A stretch of 64,000 bases of DNA from Dactylonectria macrodidyma (lineage: Eukaryota > Ascomycota > Sordariomycetes > Hypocreales > Nectriaceae): positions 2,356,001 through 2,420,000 of the forward strand of contig JAGMUV010000007.1 of the NCBI GenBank assembly GCA_020744425.1. The letters run 5' to 3'. Below, piece after piece: positions 44,143 through 55,993 of this stretch. Each line of letters starts with the position of its first letter. Positions within the stretch are counted from its first letter, which is position 1. Made by a program: the position numbers and the translations under genes. Below the pieces are notes generated by a model. The model was not told the origin of the DNA. It saw nothing but the letters and a program-made list of their open reading frames with translations, and did not search any database.

Positions 44143-47100
44143 TTAGAAGAGGCCATCAATCTCGCCGGTCTCGACGTCGACATCAACGTTGAGATAACCA
44201 GGAGCAGTAGGCAGACCAGGGATAGTCTGGATGTCCGCGGCCAGGGCGTACCTAAAATTATTAGCATGTCTACTTGGAGTTGTGTAGAAAGGGACATACA
44301 GATATCCAGCACCGGCCGCCATCCGGACATCGCGGATAGGAATGGTAAAACCAGTCGGAGCACCCTTCAGGTCCGGGTCGTGAGACAACGAGTACTGTGT
44401 CTTTGCCACACATATTGGCAGGTTTCCATACCCTTGGCGGGTGTAAGTATCAACCTTCTTCTGCGCCAGCTCGCTAAACTCGACTGCCGCAGCACCATAC
44501 ATCTTCTGGCCGATTGCCTCAAGACGGCTCTGCACGGTGCCTTCAAGATCATATGTAAGTGACAGGCTCTTGGGCTTCTCGCTGGCAGCGATGACTCCAT
44601 TGGCCAGTTCTACGGCACCCTTGCCACCCTCGGCCCAGTGGTTGGCCAGGATAGCATCCTCAGCACCAGCAGCGATAGCTTCCTCGCGAACAACCGCGAT
44701 CTCAGCATCGGTATCGGTCGAGAACTTGTTGATGGCGACAACCACGGGAATTCCGAACGACTTTGCGTTGGCAATGTGCTTCTTGAGGTTGACGCAACCC
44801 GCGCGGAGGATCTCGACGTTCTCCTCTTTGTAGACGGCATTGAGGGCCGCACCAGGGGCAATCGGTGGACCACCACCGTGGACCTTGAGGGCTCGGATAG
44901 TTGCAACGACAACGACAACATCGGGTACGAGGCCGGAAGTACGGCACTTGATGTTGAAGAAACGCTCGCCGCCCATGGTGAAATCAAAGCCCGCCTCGGT
45001 GACGACGAAACCAGCCTTCTCCTGGTGGTCCTCGTCAGGCTCAGTGCCAGCGAGCTTAAGAGCAAGCTTGTCTGCCAGAATAGAGCTCTGACCAATGCTG
45101 ATGTTGGCAAATGGGCCGGCGTGGACGAACACAGGGGTGCCCTCAAGGGTCTGCATGAGGTTGGGCTTGATGGCGTCCTTCATGAGAGCCGTCAAAGCGC
45201 CACCAGCACCGATATCGTCACAGGTGACAGGGTCACCGCCACGAGATGTAGCAACGACCATACGGCCGAGCCGTTCCCGCATGTCGTTCAGGCTGGTACT
45301 AAGGGCAAGAATAGCCATGCACTCACTGGCAACGGAAATGTCAAAGCCAGTCTCACGTGTCTGCCCCTTCTCAGTCGGCGCGGTACCGACAGTGATGCCT
45401 CGAAGGTGACGGTCGTTGACATCCAGCACACGTCTCCAGGTGATTGTCTCGGGGTCAATATCAAGACGAGCAAATCGGTGGACCTCGTCCTCGGTCAGGT
45501 CATCAGGGTTTGTCTTCTCGATGCCGAGCTTCTTCAGTCGGCGGAACATGACAGGGGCAAATTGCCTCTTGCCATTCTTAGCAGGCACCAATCGTCTGTA
45601 CAGGGGTCCATCTTTCTGGGTGTTCTCGTGGAAGATACGGGTCTCAATGGCAGCCGCGAGAAGGTTGTTGGCAGCGGTGATAGCGTGGATATCACCAGTC
45701 AGGTGCAGGTTGAACTCGTCCATGGGAATAACCTGACTGTAACCTCCACCAGCAGCGCCGCCCTTGATACCAAAGGTAGGACCTTGGCTGGGTTGTCGAA
45801 CGTTAGCAAAGGTCAATCGCCCAAGATGAGCACCCAAGGCCTGAGCCAAGCCCATAGTCGTGGTAGACTTGCCCTCACCCAGGGGAGTAGGGGTGATGCC
45901 AGTGACGACGACATAGCGACCATCGCGTCGGTGCTCGAGTCTCTGGAGCAGGCTAAGATCGACCTTGGCCTTGTATGCACCATAGGGCTCTAACTCATGA
46001 GGAGCGATGCCTACTTCAGCGGCAATGCGGGTAATCTGCTTGGGGGTCTGACCTCGAGACACAGCAATGTCTGAGGGGACGGGGTCCTGAAGCTTTAGGG
46101 GAAGGGGAACTGTCTTCCTAAGCTTCTGGGCGTCGAAATAAAGGTTTGTGGCATCGACCACGTTTTGCATCAACATAGCCACAGTCATCGGACCAACACC
46201 GCCGGGAACGGGGGTGATGGCAGAAGCAACCTCGACGGCTGAGTCGAAGTCGACGTCACCGACGAGCCGAGATCCTGATTTCTTGCTCGCGTCAGGGATG
46301 AAATTAGTTCCAACATCAATGACGACGGCGCCTGGCTTCAGCCAATCGCCCTTGATAAATTTGGGCACGCCAATGGCAGCGACGACGACATCAGCAGCCT
46401 TGACAAAGTCCTGGAGGCCGATGGTTTTGGAATGGCAGACAGTAACGGTAGCATCGGCATTGCGCAGTAAGTAGCTTACTGGGCTTCCGACAATATCGCT
46501 TCGACCGACAACGACAGCATTCTTTCCCTTCAGGTCAATGCCAGACTCTTTGAGCAGGAACATGACGCCCTTGGGGGTGCAGGGAATGAAGAAGGGATTT
46601 CCTCCTCGCTTGGCAAGCTCTCCGATGTTCTTGGTGCCGAATCCATCGACATCCTTCTCATCCACCACAGCAGAGGTGATGGTATACTCGGAGATGTGGC
46701 TCGGAAGTGGCAACTGGACAAGGAGGCCGTTGACCGAGGGGTCACTATTTAGGCGCTCAATCTGGTCAAGGAGCTCAGGCTCGCTGATGGATTCAGGGAA
46801 GTGAATCAGCTCGCTAGCAATTCCAGCCTACAAGACAGTAAGTCAATGGCCAGGACTACAGTAATAACAGGGACATAGATTTTACCTCTGCGGCGGCCTT
46901 GGTCTTCATGCGAACATAGGTGGCTGAGGGCACGTTAGTGGGATGTCATGGTGGAGGGGAAGCCTCGCGGGATGGCGGGGCAGGGTGTCACCAACAAGAG
47001 TCAGAGCGATCACCCACTGTAAGCAGGCTGAGATTAGTTACGGATACACAGACATGGTTATAGGGTAGCAAGAGCATGACGCACCTTGGATGATCTTGAG

Positions 47101-47208
47101 GCAGGGCTTGTATCGAGGGTTGACCTTCTGCTTCTCGGCAATCTCAGCACCCAGACGCTCGCGGATGGCCTTGGCAATGGCAGTGCCGTCAAGCTTAATG
47201 GCGCCCAT
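44143..47208 (-). CDS. C1-tetrahydrofolate synthase (trifunctional)
   Basis: Five exons are inferred: 47208-47085, 47016-46996 (21 nt), 46923-46886, 46827-44300 and 44251-44143, giving 939 aa. The enzyme combines methylene-THF dehydrogenase, methenyl-THF cyclohydrolase (N-terminal ~300 residues) and formyl-THF synthetase (rest), interconverting one-carbon folates for purine, thymidylate and formyl-Met synthesis. Landmarks: [18 protein letters not shown] (active-site Tyr-x3-Lys), [41 protein letters not shown], then [19 protein letters not shown] (ATP-binding loop), [39 protein letters not shown] and [17 protein letters not shown]. The 48-bp segment 44299-44252 (GTATGT...TTTTAG) is in frame and stop-free, but removing it restores the conserved AGAGYLYALAADI. 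The ATG at 47208 gives a cytosolic-type protein; see findings for an upstream extension. Confidence 0.95.
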
Positions 47209-48989
47209 AGCTGCAGACGTCGATGAGAAGTGCCGTCTCTGTGAGAGGGTCGATGAGAGCAGCGAGCAGACTCGATGAGCAGGACGTGGGGGCAGTGAGA
47301 AATCAGCGATAGCAGGCGATGAAGATGAGCAACGAAGATATGATGAGGCCGGGGATGCGTCGAAATACTCGTAGCTTGCGAGGTGGGCCAAGGTGGGAGG
47401 AGGGGCGGCCCAACCAGGGACGGCAGACACGGTAGACACGGCCGATGGAGGAGTCGATTCGCACAAACGGAAGCCGGCCGATGCCGCAAAATGCAATTGC
47501 CCAGTCGTGTGCAATTGCCTAACGCAGTACAATTGCCTAACGCAGTGCGTGTGCGCGTGAGCCCGAGCCTGAGCTTGAGCCTGAGTGCGAGTGTGTGCGT
47601 GAGTGTGTCCAGTGAGTGTGCCCAAGCCCAGTAAGGGCGTAGGCGCGGTAGATTGCGACTGGCGCGGCGGCTGGGTCCCGGTTACTGTACCTTTCGGTCC
47701 GCGAGCGTCATTACGGAGCGCGATGCCGACGGTGGACGGCGAAAACTGCCGACGACCTGCTCCCATATGGAAGCGCATCTGCAAGAGCAAGTCAAGCCCT
47801 GAGACGCAATAGACGCAGCTAGTCATGGCCCGTTGTGCTCCCTCCGGGGTCTCCCTTTCGGAGGTTCGATATCTCTAAGAGTACCTTGTCGGCGTATATC
47901 GTATATTACTTGGTGTGCGCCCGCTCCCGCCTCGGCGTTTCCAAGTTCCAACGTCGTTGAGCTTGTGACACCGGTCTGAAGGATCGGCCACCGGATATTT
48001 GGAGCTCCGAAGACGGATCTATGTAAATAGATAGTTGTTTCCAATCTTGTATCCAGCAGTAGCTTTCCGTAAAGCGAATGGTCTAGGCAAGACACCAAGA
48101 GAAAAAGGACGTGTATCCAGGCAAACTCTACCGCAAAAGGACGGGGGTGGTTGATGAAACAATATTGTACAGCATTCGGCATCGCTAACCCAGAGAATAG
48201 AGTTCGTTCAGTCGACACAGTTTGAGATTGCCAGGTGCTGCTCCATCCTCCCAGAGATCGATTCAACTAGGACTCAGATCGAGGCATCCCTGCCTGGGTT
48301 GAGGCCAACTCCCTTGTGACGTAGAATATTTGCGCTGACACAGTGTTGAACAGGGCTGAAAGAAGTCGGATGAGTCAAGGAGTGGCGGGGCTCTGTTGGC
48401 GAAGTCACAAACAGCACCGGAAGTCTGAAGCTAACTGGCGAGGTGGTGTTGGAGCCAGGATAGCTTCATGGCTCACATCTAGCTATACCAAGACGTGAGA
48501 GCTAAGTTGGATGTGTGAAAACCTGCTGATAGCGGCGGACATTGATGCCTCAGGATTTTAACAATAGTGGCATGTCATGATGAGCTAGAAACCCAAACGC
48601 TTCAGCCAATTTTGGAATGACTCCCTCTCTACGCATACTACAAGTTATGACTTTCAATTCCTACAATATGACTCAAACCGAAATTACGATCCTTTTTCAC
48701 GTCATGTCTGAGCAACGCCTGTGACACGGTGATCCCTCAAGGCAGAAGCCTCACCTGTAAGTGGATGGTTAGACAGATATTCGCACCCGTCACTGGGTGT
48801 CAAAGAAATCCCCACCAGCTCTAGCTCCTTTGGGCCATTTGAGTCTCCCCCTCCCCTCGCGGGGATTCTGTGCCCCACCAAAACGCACAACCGCCAAAAA
48901 TTCCATCGCGAAAGCCCTCGCCATATAGCCAGCCTTTCCCGAACTTGCCTCCTCCATCGACCCCTCCAGCCCACACCCAAAACGACACC
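47209..48989. other. divergent region between C1-THF synthase and eIF3i
   Basis: The left ~600 bases stay open in the C1-THF frame and include a mitochondrial-presequence-like segment (47262-47209). Two 18-bp direct repeats (47512-47529, 47530-47547) differ by their last base. Low-complexity GTGTG/GAGCC tracts cover 47540-47620. The middle (47.9-48.7 kb) shows nothing I can support. The last ~150 bases are the CT/AC-rich eIF3i leader. Confidence 0.5.
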
Positions 48990-50214
48990 ATGCGGCCCAT
49001 TCTTCTTGCCGGGCACGAGCGAGCCCTCACTCAAATTCGGTACGTCGACTTCACCTGCTCTTCCATGGACGCGGCGCCTCGAGACAACGCCATTCGCACA
49101 ATCACTCCGTCCGTCTAACAAGCAACCGTCCACTGCCCCTCGAGTCGCTCAGCCCCCCGCCCTTGGAGCTTCCGGCTAACCCCGCGGTCCGTAGATACAA
49201 CCTCGATGGCGACTTGATCTTCTCCGTCGCCAAGGATCAGCAGATTTGCGTCTGGTTCTCCCACAACGGCGAGCGTCTCGGCACGTACCACGGCCATGTT
49301 GGTGCCATCTGGACCGTCGATGTCGACCCCACCTCGACCATGATCGCCTCCGGCTCAGCCGACAACACCATCCGTCTCTGGGAGATCAAGACCGGCCGCT
49401 GCCTCAAGGTCTGGGAGTTCCCCACGGCCGTCAAGCGTGTCGAGTTCAACGAGGATGGCACCAAGCTGTTGGGCGTCACCGAGAAGCGCATGGGTTTTTT
49501 GAGCAACATCGTCGTCATGGACATCAACCCCGACGTCAACGCCGAGCAGAGCGACGAGAAGGTCCTTACCATCGTCTGCGACGAGAGCAAGGCTACCGTT
49601 GCGGGCTGGAGCAACCTCAGCAAGTACATTATTGCCGGCCACGAGGACGGCAGTGTCAGCCAGTTCGATGCCAAGACTGGTGACCTGTTCGACAACTTCC
49701 CCATCCACGAACTCAATCAGCCCATCGTCGACCTCCAGTGGTCTACCGACCGCACCTACTTCATCACCGCCTGCAAGGACAAGACTGCCAAGGTATTTAG
49801 CTGTGAATCTCGTCCGCCCTTCTCCCACCATGCTGATCCTGTCTCCTTCAGCTCATCTCGGCCGCCGACCTTGAAGTCTTCAAGACCTACACCAGTGACA
49901 CCCCTCTCAACAGTGCCACCATCACCCCCAAGAAGGATTTCGTTATCCTCGGTGGTGGTCAGGCTGCCATGGATGTCACCCGTACCTCTGCCCGTCAGGG
50001 TAAGTTCGAGGCCCGTTTCTACCACAAGATCTTCGAGGACGAGATCGGCCGTGTCCGTGGACATTTCGGTCCCCTCAACACTGTCGCCGCCGATCCTACC
50101 GGCAAGAGCTACGCAAGCGGCGGAGAGGACGGTTACGTGCGAGTTCACCACTTCGACAAGGGATACTTCGATTTCCTGTACGAGGTCGAGAGGGAACGGT
50201 TGAACCGAATGTAG
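48990..50214 (+). CDS. translation initiation factor eIF3 subunit I (WD40)
   Basis: Three exons: 48990-49039, 49195-49792 and 49852-50214, giving 336 aa. The seven-bladed WD40 propeller binds eIF3b and eIF3g in the initiation complex. Landmarks: [19 protein letters not shown] at the start, [61 protein letters not shown] at the second junction, then [53 protein letters not shown] and [20 protein letters not shown] at the C-terminus. The third exon begins in phase ([13 protein letters not shown]). All borders are GT-AG. Confidence 0.96.
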
Positions 50215-50725
50215 TAGACGTTCTTTTCCTGTGGGCTTGCATAGTTCGGCGTTGGGGGACAACAAATCTTTGTTCAAGGGCAAAAGGGGGATGGAGGGGA
50301 GAGGGACGGAATTGTAATACATACCATCTCTCCGGGGCTTAGGGAAAGGTCGAAGTTGGACGATATGAAAACGTATCAGCTCGGGTTGAATACCAGCCAT
50401 TTCAGACAGACATGCTTTATTTTATGCAATCACGATATGGGTCCACACAGCAAGGGGAATCCTGACGGGCATCTAGATCTAGAGTCGTTCTCATGCTCAA
50501 ATATCTGTTTACACTATTCCAGCCAGTGCCCGTCGCCGTCGAGGTAGCCCAGACTCATCTGCATGCGCGCCCTCACAGTCCACAGATTATTGTGCCGCAT
50601 TGAACCTACCCGCAAGAGAACATTTGCCAACCTGCCGAGAACCTAAAGCAAAAGCCAAACGCCGGATCTATCCCCTTGAACCGTAACCAACCAAAGCCCT
50701 CGTAGCCCCGGATACTTTTATGGCT
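50215..50725. other. convergent 3' flanks of eIF3i and the ISWI gene
   Basis: No gene seen. Confidence 0.6.
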
Positions 50726-53700
50726 CTACTTCTTTCTTCCCTTCTTACCTCTTGCAGAACCGCCAGCATTGGAGTTGGTTGACGCGACACTTGATGCTCG
50801 TGACGGAGCGGCTGAACTGGCTTTGCTCGACTTGACTGACTTAACGTTGTCCAGTGCCTTGTTCTAACATTCCGTTAATAGATGGCCAACGCTGAAGTTT
50901 TTTTGGGGTGGGGTTTTTTCCTGTTTACGTACCTTGACGCCGTTCTTGGCCTTCTTCTTAGCAGGAGCCATGCCCAAGATGCTATCCTCGTCGTTCTCAT
51001 CATCAGGCTCTCTCTTAGCCTTGCCGTTCACCCCATTCGCCCCGCGACCCGGAATATCTTCAAACTCCTTCACAATGGTTGTGATCAAAGTGTTGCAGCG
51101 ACGAGACAGCTCGATAGGGGTACGGCTCAGGAAGAACCAGTCGAAGCGGAATAGAGGTGACTCGCGGATTTGGTCACGCATCAACTCATAAAGGTTCTCA
51201 GAATCAATGCCATATTTATCCAGCATGACCAGCAAGAATCGGTCTTCCTCTTCAGTATAGACCTTCTTGTTGGTCGTGGACACTGAGTAGTTGATTTTGA
51301 GTTGCTGTAGGGGAACGCGATACTGCTGCATCTTCTTCCGAAGGAGTTTTCGTTGGTGTTCGATACGACGAGTCCGCTCCTCGCCATCCTCAATCGTCTT
51401 GATGTATTTGGAATAGTCCGCGATTTCAGTGTAACGCTGCCAAAAGACCTTCGAGTAGGCTTTGATCTCGGCAGGGGCCTTGCTATCAATCTCATTGGAA
51501 ATTCCCTCAAAGTCGGAACGGCCATACTTTCCAGAGCCATTGACAAACTGCTGGAAGTCTCGTTTGTTCCAGTCACCAAAGCCTTGGCTAGAGAGTTTCT
51601 CCTTCTCCTCCCGCTCTTCCTCATTCAAAGGAGTGGCGTCATCGATCTCTTGTTGGTCGAGGGCTCTCTCGGCCTCTCGATCAGACAGAGTGTCTTCATC
51701 GCCGTCCGCCAGAGGAACCTTGTACCCGATTTCCTTTCGATAAAACGCAGTCTCCCTATCTTGGAGATCACGTAGTCGTGAGGGGTAGAATTGGTAATCA
51801 TGGACTGGGACCTGCTTGGGAGCTCGAGGAGCTTTGGGCTTGGCGTCCGCCTTTGGGTTAGGGTACATCGTCTGTCTGAAATACTTGTCCATGGAATACG
51901 ATTGCTCTTTGCGTTCTCGCTTAGCAGGGTTGATCCAGGTCATGTTGATGTTTTTCTTCTCTTTCGCGAAGTTCTCTCCATTCCATTCGTAGGCTGACTC
52001 AGAAGTAAACTTTTGCAAGTCATCAATGCCCAACTTTTCGTACTTGGCATTCAACTCCTTAGTTCGGTCCTCACCACGAGACAGGATTGCGTCAATGTCA
52101 AATTCGTCCATGTCAGTACCCTTCGAAGCCATGTTGCCAGTGGGCCCCTTCGACTGGAAAACCTTCTCAGCACCATGCTGGATCATGGACAGAAGCTCCC
52201 CCTTGTTCGCGGCGGCTTTGGCGGCGGTTTGAGCTCGACCCTGCTGGATAACGAGCTGGTCAAGTCGGAGTTTCTGAGCAGCTCGCTCTAGGACTTTTTC
52301 TTCAATGGCGTTGTCGGTAACGAATCTGTAGACCACCACTTGCTTCGTCTGGCCGATACGATGAGCTCGGTCCATGGCTTGAAGATCCGCTTGAGGATTC
52401 CAATCACTGTCGTAGAGAATGACAATATCGGCGGTAGTAAGATTGATTCCCAAACCACCGGCTCTGGTGGTTAGCAAGAAGACGAACTTCTCAGAGTTAG
52501 GCTTGTTGTATTCGTCAATGGCCGCAATGCGATCTTCATGAGCGGTTCCACCGTCAATTCGGCAATACTTGTATTCCCGGAAAACACAGTAGTCCTCAAG
52601 GATATCAAGAAGACGACTCATTTGAGAGAAAATGAGGACTCTGCTGCCCTGCTTCTGCAGTCTGGCCAGGAGCTTGTCAAGCACAGCCATCTTTCCCGCA
52701 TTGTATACCAGATGTTCATCAGTCGTGTACGGTGGACCTGGTTCGGCTCCTTCGAATAGATATGGATGGTTGCAGCATTTTCGAAGCTGCATGACAATGT
52801 TGAGGAGTCGGGTCTTAGACTCTCGCTTGCCACCCGCTCCATTGACGGCGTCGATATCCTTTTCAAGGATCTTCTGGTACCATTTAATCTGCATCTCAGA
52901 CATGCCCAAATAAACGTTAACTTCTTTCTTGGGCAGCAGACTTTTCTCCACATCGCTCTTGACGCGACGAAGCAAGAAAGGTCGCAGAACTCGATGGAGT
53001 TGTTGCACGACAGTATCCTGGTCGCGATCCTGGCCCGAGAACCACTGGTCAAATGCCTCCGCATCACCAAAGACGTCGGGGAGGAGGAAATTGAGGAGAG
53101 CCCATAGTTCGTGCAGGTTGTTTTGCAGTGGCGTGCCGGTAATTAGGAGTCGGTTTCGGGAGGAAAAGAGTCGAATGACTTGCGACAACGAGGACTCTTC
53201 GTTCTTGATTCGGTGGGCCTGGATAAAAGTCAGCGATATCCAATCAGTCTCTGAAAAATTCCCATACCTCGTCAATAATGATGTATTCCCAAGCAAACTT
53301 CTTCAAATGAGCCTTCTCCCGCAGGATCATCTCGTAACTGGTAATACAAACATCAAACTTCTCATCCACGAGTCTATCATTAATGAGGCTATGACGCTCT
53401 TCTTTGGCACCCTGAAGCACCAAGACGTTGACCTCTGGTGTCCACCTAGCAAACTCCCGCTTCCAATTGTCGAGGGTGGACTTTGGTACGATGACCAGAT
53501 GTGGGCCGGTAATGTCAACAACGTGTCGCAAGTAACCCAGGAAAGAAATCGTTTGGAGTGTCTTTCCAAGACCCATCTCATCGGCTAGGATGCCTGAGAT
53601 ACCATTCTCGTGAAGAGAAATCAACCAATTGAGACCAGCCACTTGGTAGTCACGCATGGTGCCCTGAATGAATGTGGGCGATTCTCGGAAGACCGTCTCC

Positions 53701-54336
53701 GCGGAACTTCCATGCTTCTCATCTTTGAGAAGTTCAGCGTCTTCCTCAGCTTCGGTTCGCCGACGACGCTCGCTAGTAGCACCACCTTGCCTACCGGCAC
53801 CTTTCTTGCCTTTTGTGGCTTCTTCATTCTGACGATCGATTTCGGTCATAATGTCACGAATCTTAGGGTCGGGGTTCGTCTCGATGAAGTGTCGAAAAAG
53901 ATCAGTAAGACCGAGGAGATAGCGGAATCTTCGAATAGTATCATCCTCCTAGTTCGTGTACAGTTAGCATCCCGAGAACTAACGATCGCATCACTCCTAG
54001 CTTAACGAACCTTGGATTCGCCGAGGCGATCATGCTTTCTGTCGAAGATACTGCGGCGCAATTGGTTCACCTCGGTGCGACGCTTGCGCCCATCTCCAAG
54101 GGGCTCACCAGCAACACTGCTAGCTGTGGTGTTGGGGTTCGTGTCCGAGTCAGTGTAGTCTGGGGTTTCATCAACTTCCTAGGACATGGTCATCAGTATG
54201 ACATCTTTCTTCGAGCGTGGGAAACAAAACAAGATCAGTGGTATAAACTCACCATCTCCTCTCCCTGACGATGCTCCGGCGCGTCGGACATAGACGCGTC
54301 GGTGTCCACGGCGCTCGCTCGAGGTCGAGGCGCCAT
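50726..54336 (-). CDS. ISWI-type chromatin remodelling ATPase
   Basis: Five exons are inferred: 54336-54253, 54178-54011, 53948-53268, 53218-50933 and 50863-50726, giving 1118 aa. This is a nucleosome-spacing SNF2 ATPase of the imitation-switch class. Domains: acidic N-tail; SNF2 ATPase lobe 1 starting at [15 protein letters not shown] with Walker A DEMGLGKT (about 207-214) and the DEAH box (310-313); [20 protein letters not shown]; lobe 2 with [32 protein letters not shown] and [19 protein letters not shown]; then HAND (YSMDKYFRQ), SANT ([18 protein letters not shown]) and SLIDE ([17 protein letters not shown]) modules, which define ISWI. The C-tail is Lys/Ser-rich. The last intron (50932-50864) can be read through to a different 22-residue end. 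Confidence 0.96.
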
Positions 54337-55258
54337 TGCGAATGGGTGGGTGTAAGATGAACCTCTTTACGCGACTGGCGTCCTGGGGACGCGTTCCAAG
54401 ATGGGCGAGGCCGTTTCGCAGTGTATTATGGGAAATCCGCAGGTATTGGAGAAAGTTCGTGGATAAAAGGGTGAGCTCGAAGCCGAAAGTCGAGGGTTAT
54501 TGCGCTCTTCTCACAATGGAAGAAGTGTAGATGTTTTTTCGAAGGTGTCGGCAGCGGAATCTCGACGGGCAGGTTGAAGGGGGCCAATTTGGGGCTAGTG
54601 CCGCGGTGCGGCCCCCTGCTTGCTTTCTGGTGGACATAAAATAGCCCCACGTTTCCTACAAGGAATAAGTAATATTCCGGGGCCGGCTTCAACGACGTCA
54701 CCAGCAAAACTGAGTTGCTCATCTACAGACCGGCAAGATGTCGAGGAGCGAAGCGGCATGAGATACTCTATATATATATAGCACTGCGACTTAATGTGTT
54801 ACTGCGCATCATTCAAATATTCAGACGGTTCCCAGGAAGTCAGTGTCGTGAATGTTCCAGCCTGATACAGACACGTGACTAAATGGACGCCCCGCCCCAC
54901 GTGCCAACCCCTCGGTTAGTGCCGTGCCCAACAGGCTCTGTGCAGCATGCAATCACGTTGGATGACTAGTCAAACAACCATCCATCGTTGAACCAGGCTT
55001 GACCCAGCGCCAGCGACCGGTGGTTTGAGAGGATAGCTTCTCTAGCAGAGGTTGGCCTCGGTTGTTTTTTTGTCTTTGCAACTTTATCATTTGTCTTTCT
55101 CTTGCGGCCTAAGGCCTGCTCTCAAGGTACGGACCAACCCCTTTGACCAGCTCGCATACGGCCCAAGCTACACCCAGCATAGATATCGCGCGACATGGCA
55201 AGGTCGCTAATCCTCTTGATTTCTAGATACGACCCCCGTCCACATTGCCTTGGCCACC
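54337..55258. other. divergent region between the ISWI gene and the small gene at 55259
   Basis: Contains a short TA dinucleotide tract near 54768-54781. The promoters of both genes must lie here; no further gene is supported. Confidence 0.5.
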
Positions 55259-55993
55259 ATGGATTCTATGAGAGGTCTGTCCGCTGGAGCTGGAAAGCAG
55301 CCCGCCCAGACCGAGTCGCCTGAACAGTTGCTCGATGTATTCAAAGCGGCCGCACTCTCTGTCACGAAGCTGTACAAGACCTCGGCCGCGGCCCAGTCAA
55401 AGGCCCGGGCTGATGGATATCAAGACTGTCTTGATGACCTGCTGTCCTTTCTAGACAAGGGGAGGATGGGCCTCGGCGATGGAGAAGGATGGAGGATTCG
55501 ACGCTGGGCGACAGAACGACTTGATGGACGTGACAGCGGCTCCCAAAGTCTGGAAAGTGAAGACGAGGCCGACAAGGCGGAGACTTCTCCAACTCCTGAA
55601 ACCACTCGATCGAACAGCACATCGCAACTCTCGACACAAGTGCGAGTAGACTCAACTCCTCCCACCATCCCCTCGGTCGTCGAAGAACGGGCCCCCATCG
55701 TCGTACCAACCCAAGATACATTCACGTTTCAGTCAACACACGCATATCCTAATATCGCCACTCTCGACCTCTCGGACTCGAGGCCTCACGAAGGTCCATC
55801 GATGGCAACCGCCCGAGCGTCAAAAGCCCGCATGAATGCCAGCACTAACCGATCCGTACCAAGACCAGGCGCACACCTATCACAGAGAACCGGGTCCAAG
55901 CGAAAACTGAATTTTGACGAGATATTTGACCTTGGGAGTCTTGGAGCAAAGGATCCATTCGGCAATGGAAGCAAGCGAAACCGACACGCTTGA
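55259..55993 (+). CDS. small conserved-type protein, possibly HAPSTR1/C16orf72-like
   Basis: A single exon of 244 aa. The frame opens nine bases earlier on TTG, but ATG 55259 has a near-perfect start context (GCCACCATGG). The N-terminal ~90 residues are the conserved-looking part: a helical segment LLDVFKAAALSVTKLYKTSA, then GYQDCLDDLLSFLDKG and EGWRIRRWATERLDG. The rest is Ser/Thr/Pro-rich and disordered, ending in RTGSKRKLNFDEIFDLGS and a basic KRNRH tail that may act as a nuclear signal. The helical block recalls the DUF4588 family (HAPSTR1, a HUWE1-associated stress regulator), but I hold this family call only tentatively. Confidence 0.8.
   Translation: MDSMRGLSAGAGKQPAQTESPEQLLDVFKAAALSVTKLYKTSAAAQSKARADGYQDCLDDLLSFLDKGRMGLGDGEGWRIRRWATERLDGRDSGSQSLESEDEADKAETSPTPETTRSNSTSQLSTQVRVDSTPPTIPSVVEERAPIVVPTQDTFTFQSTHAYPNIATLDLSDSRPHEGPSMATARASKARMNASTNRSVPRPGAHLSQRTGSKRKLNFDEIFDLGSLGAKDPFGNGSKRNRHA

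Noticed and set aside
44638..45993. 451-codon plus-strand frame
   Set aside because: Antisense shadow of C1-THF synthase; no conserved features of its own.
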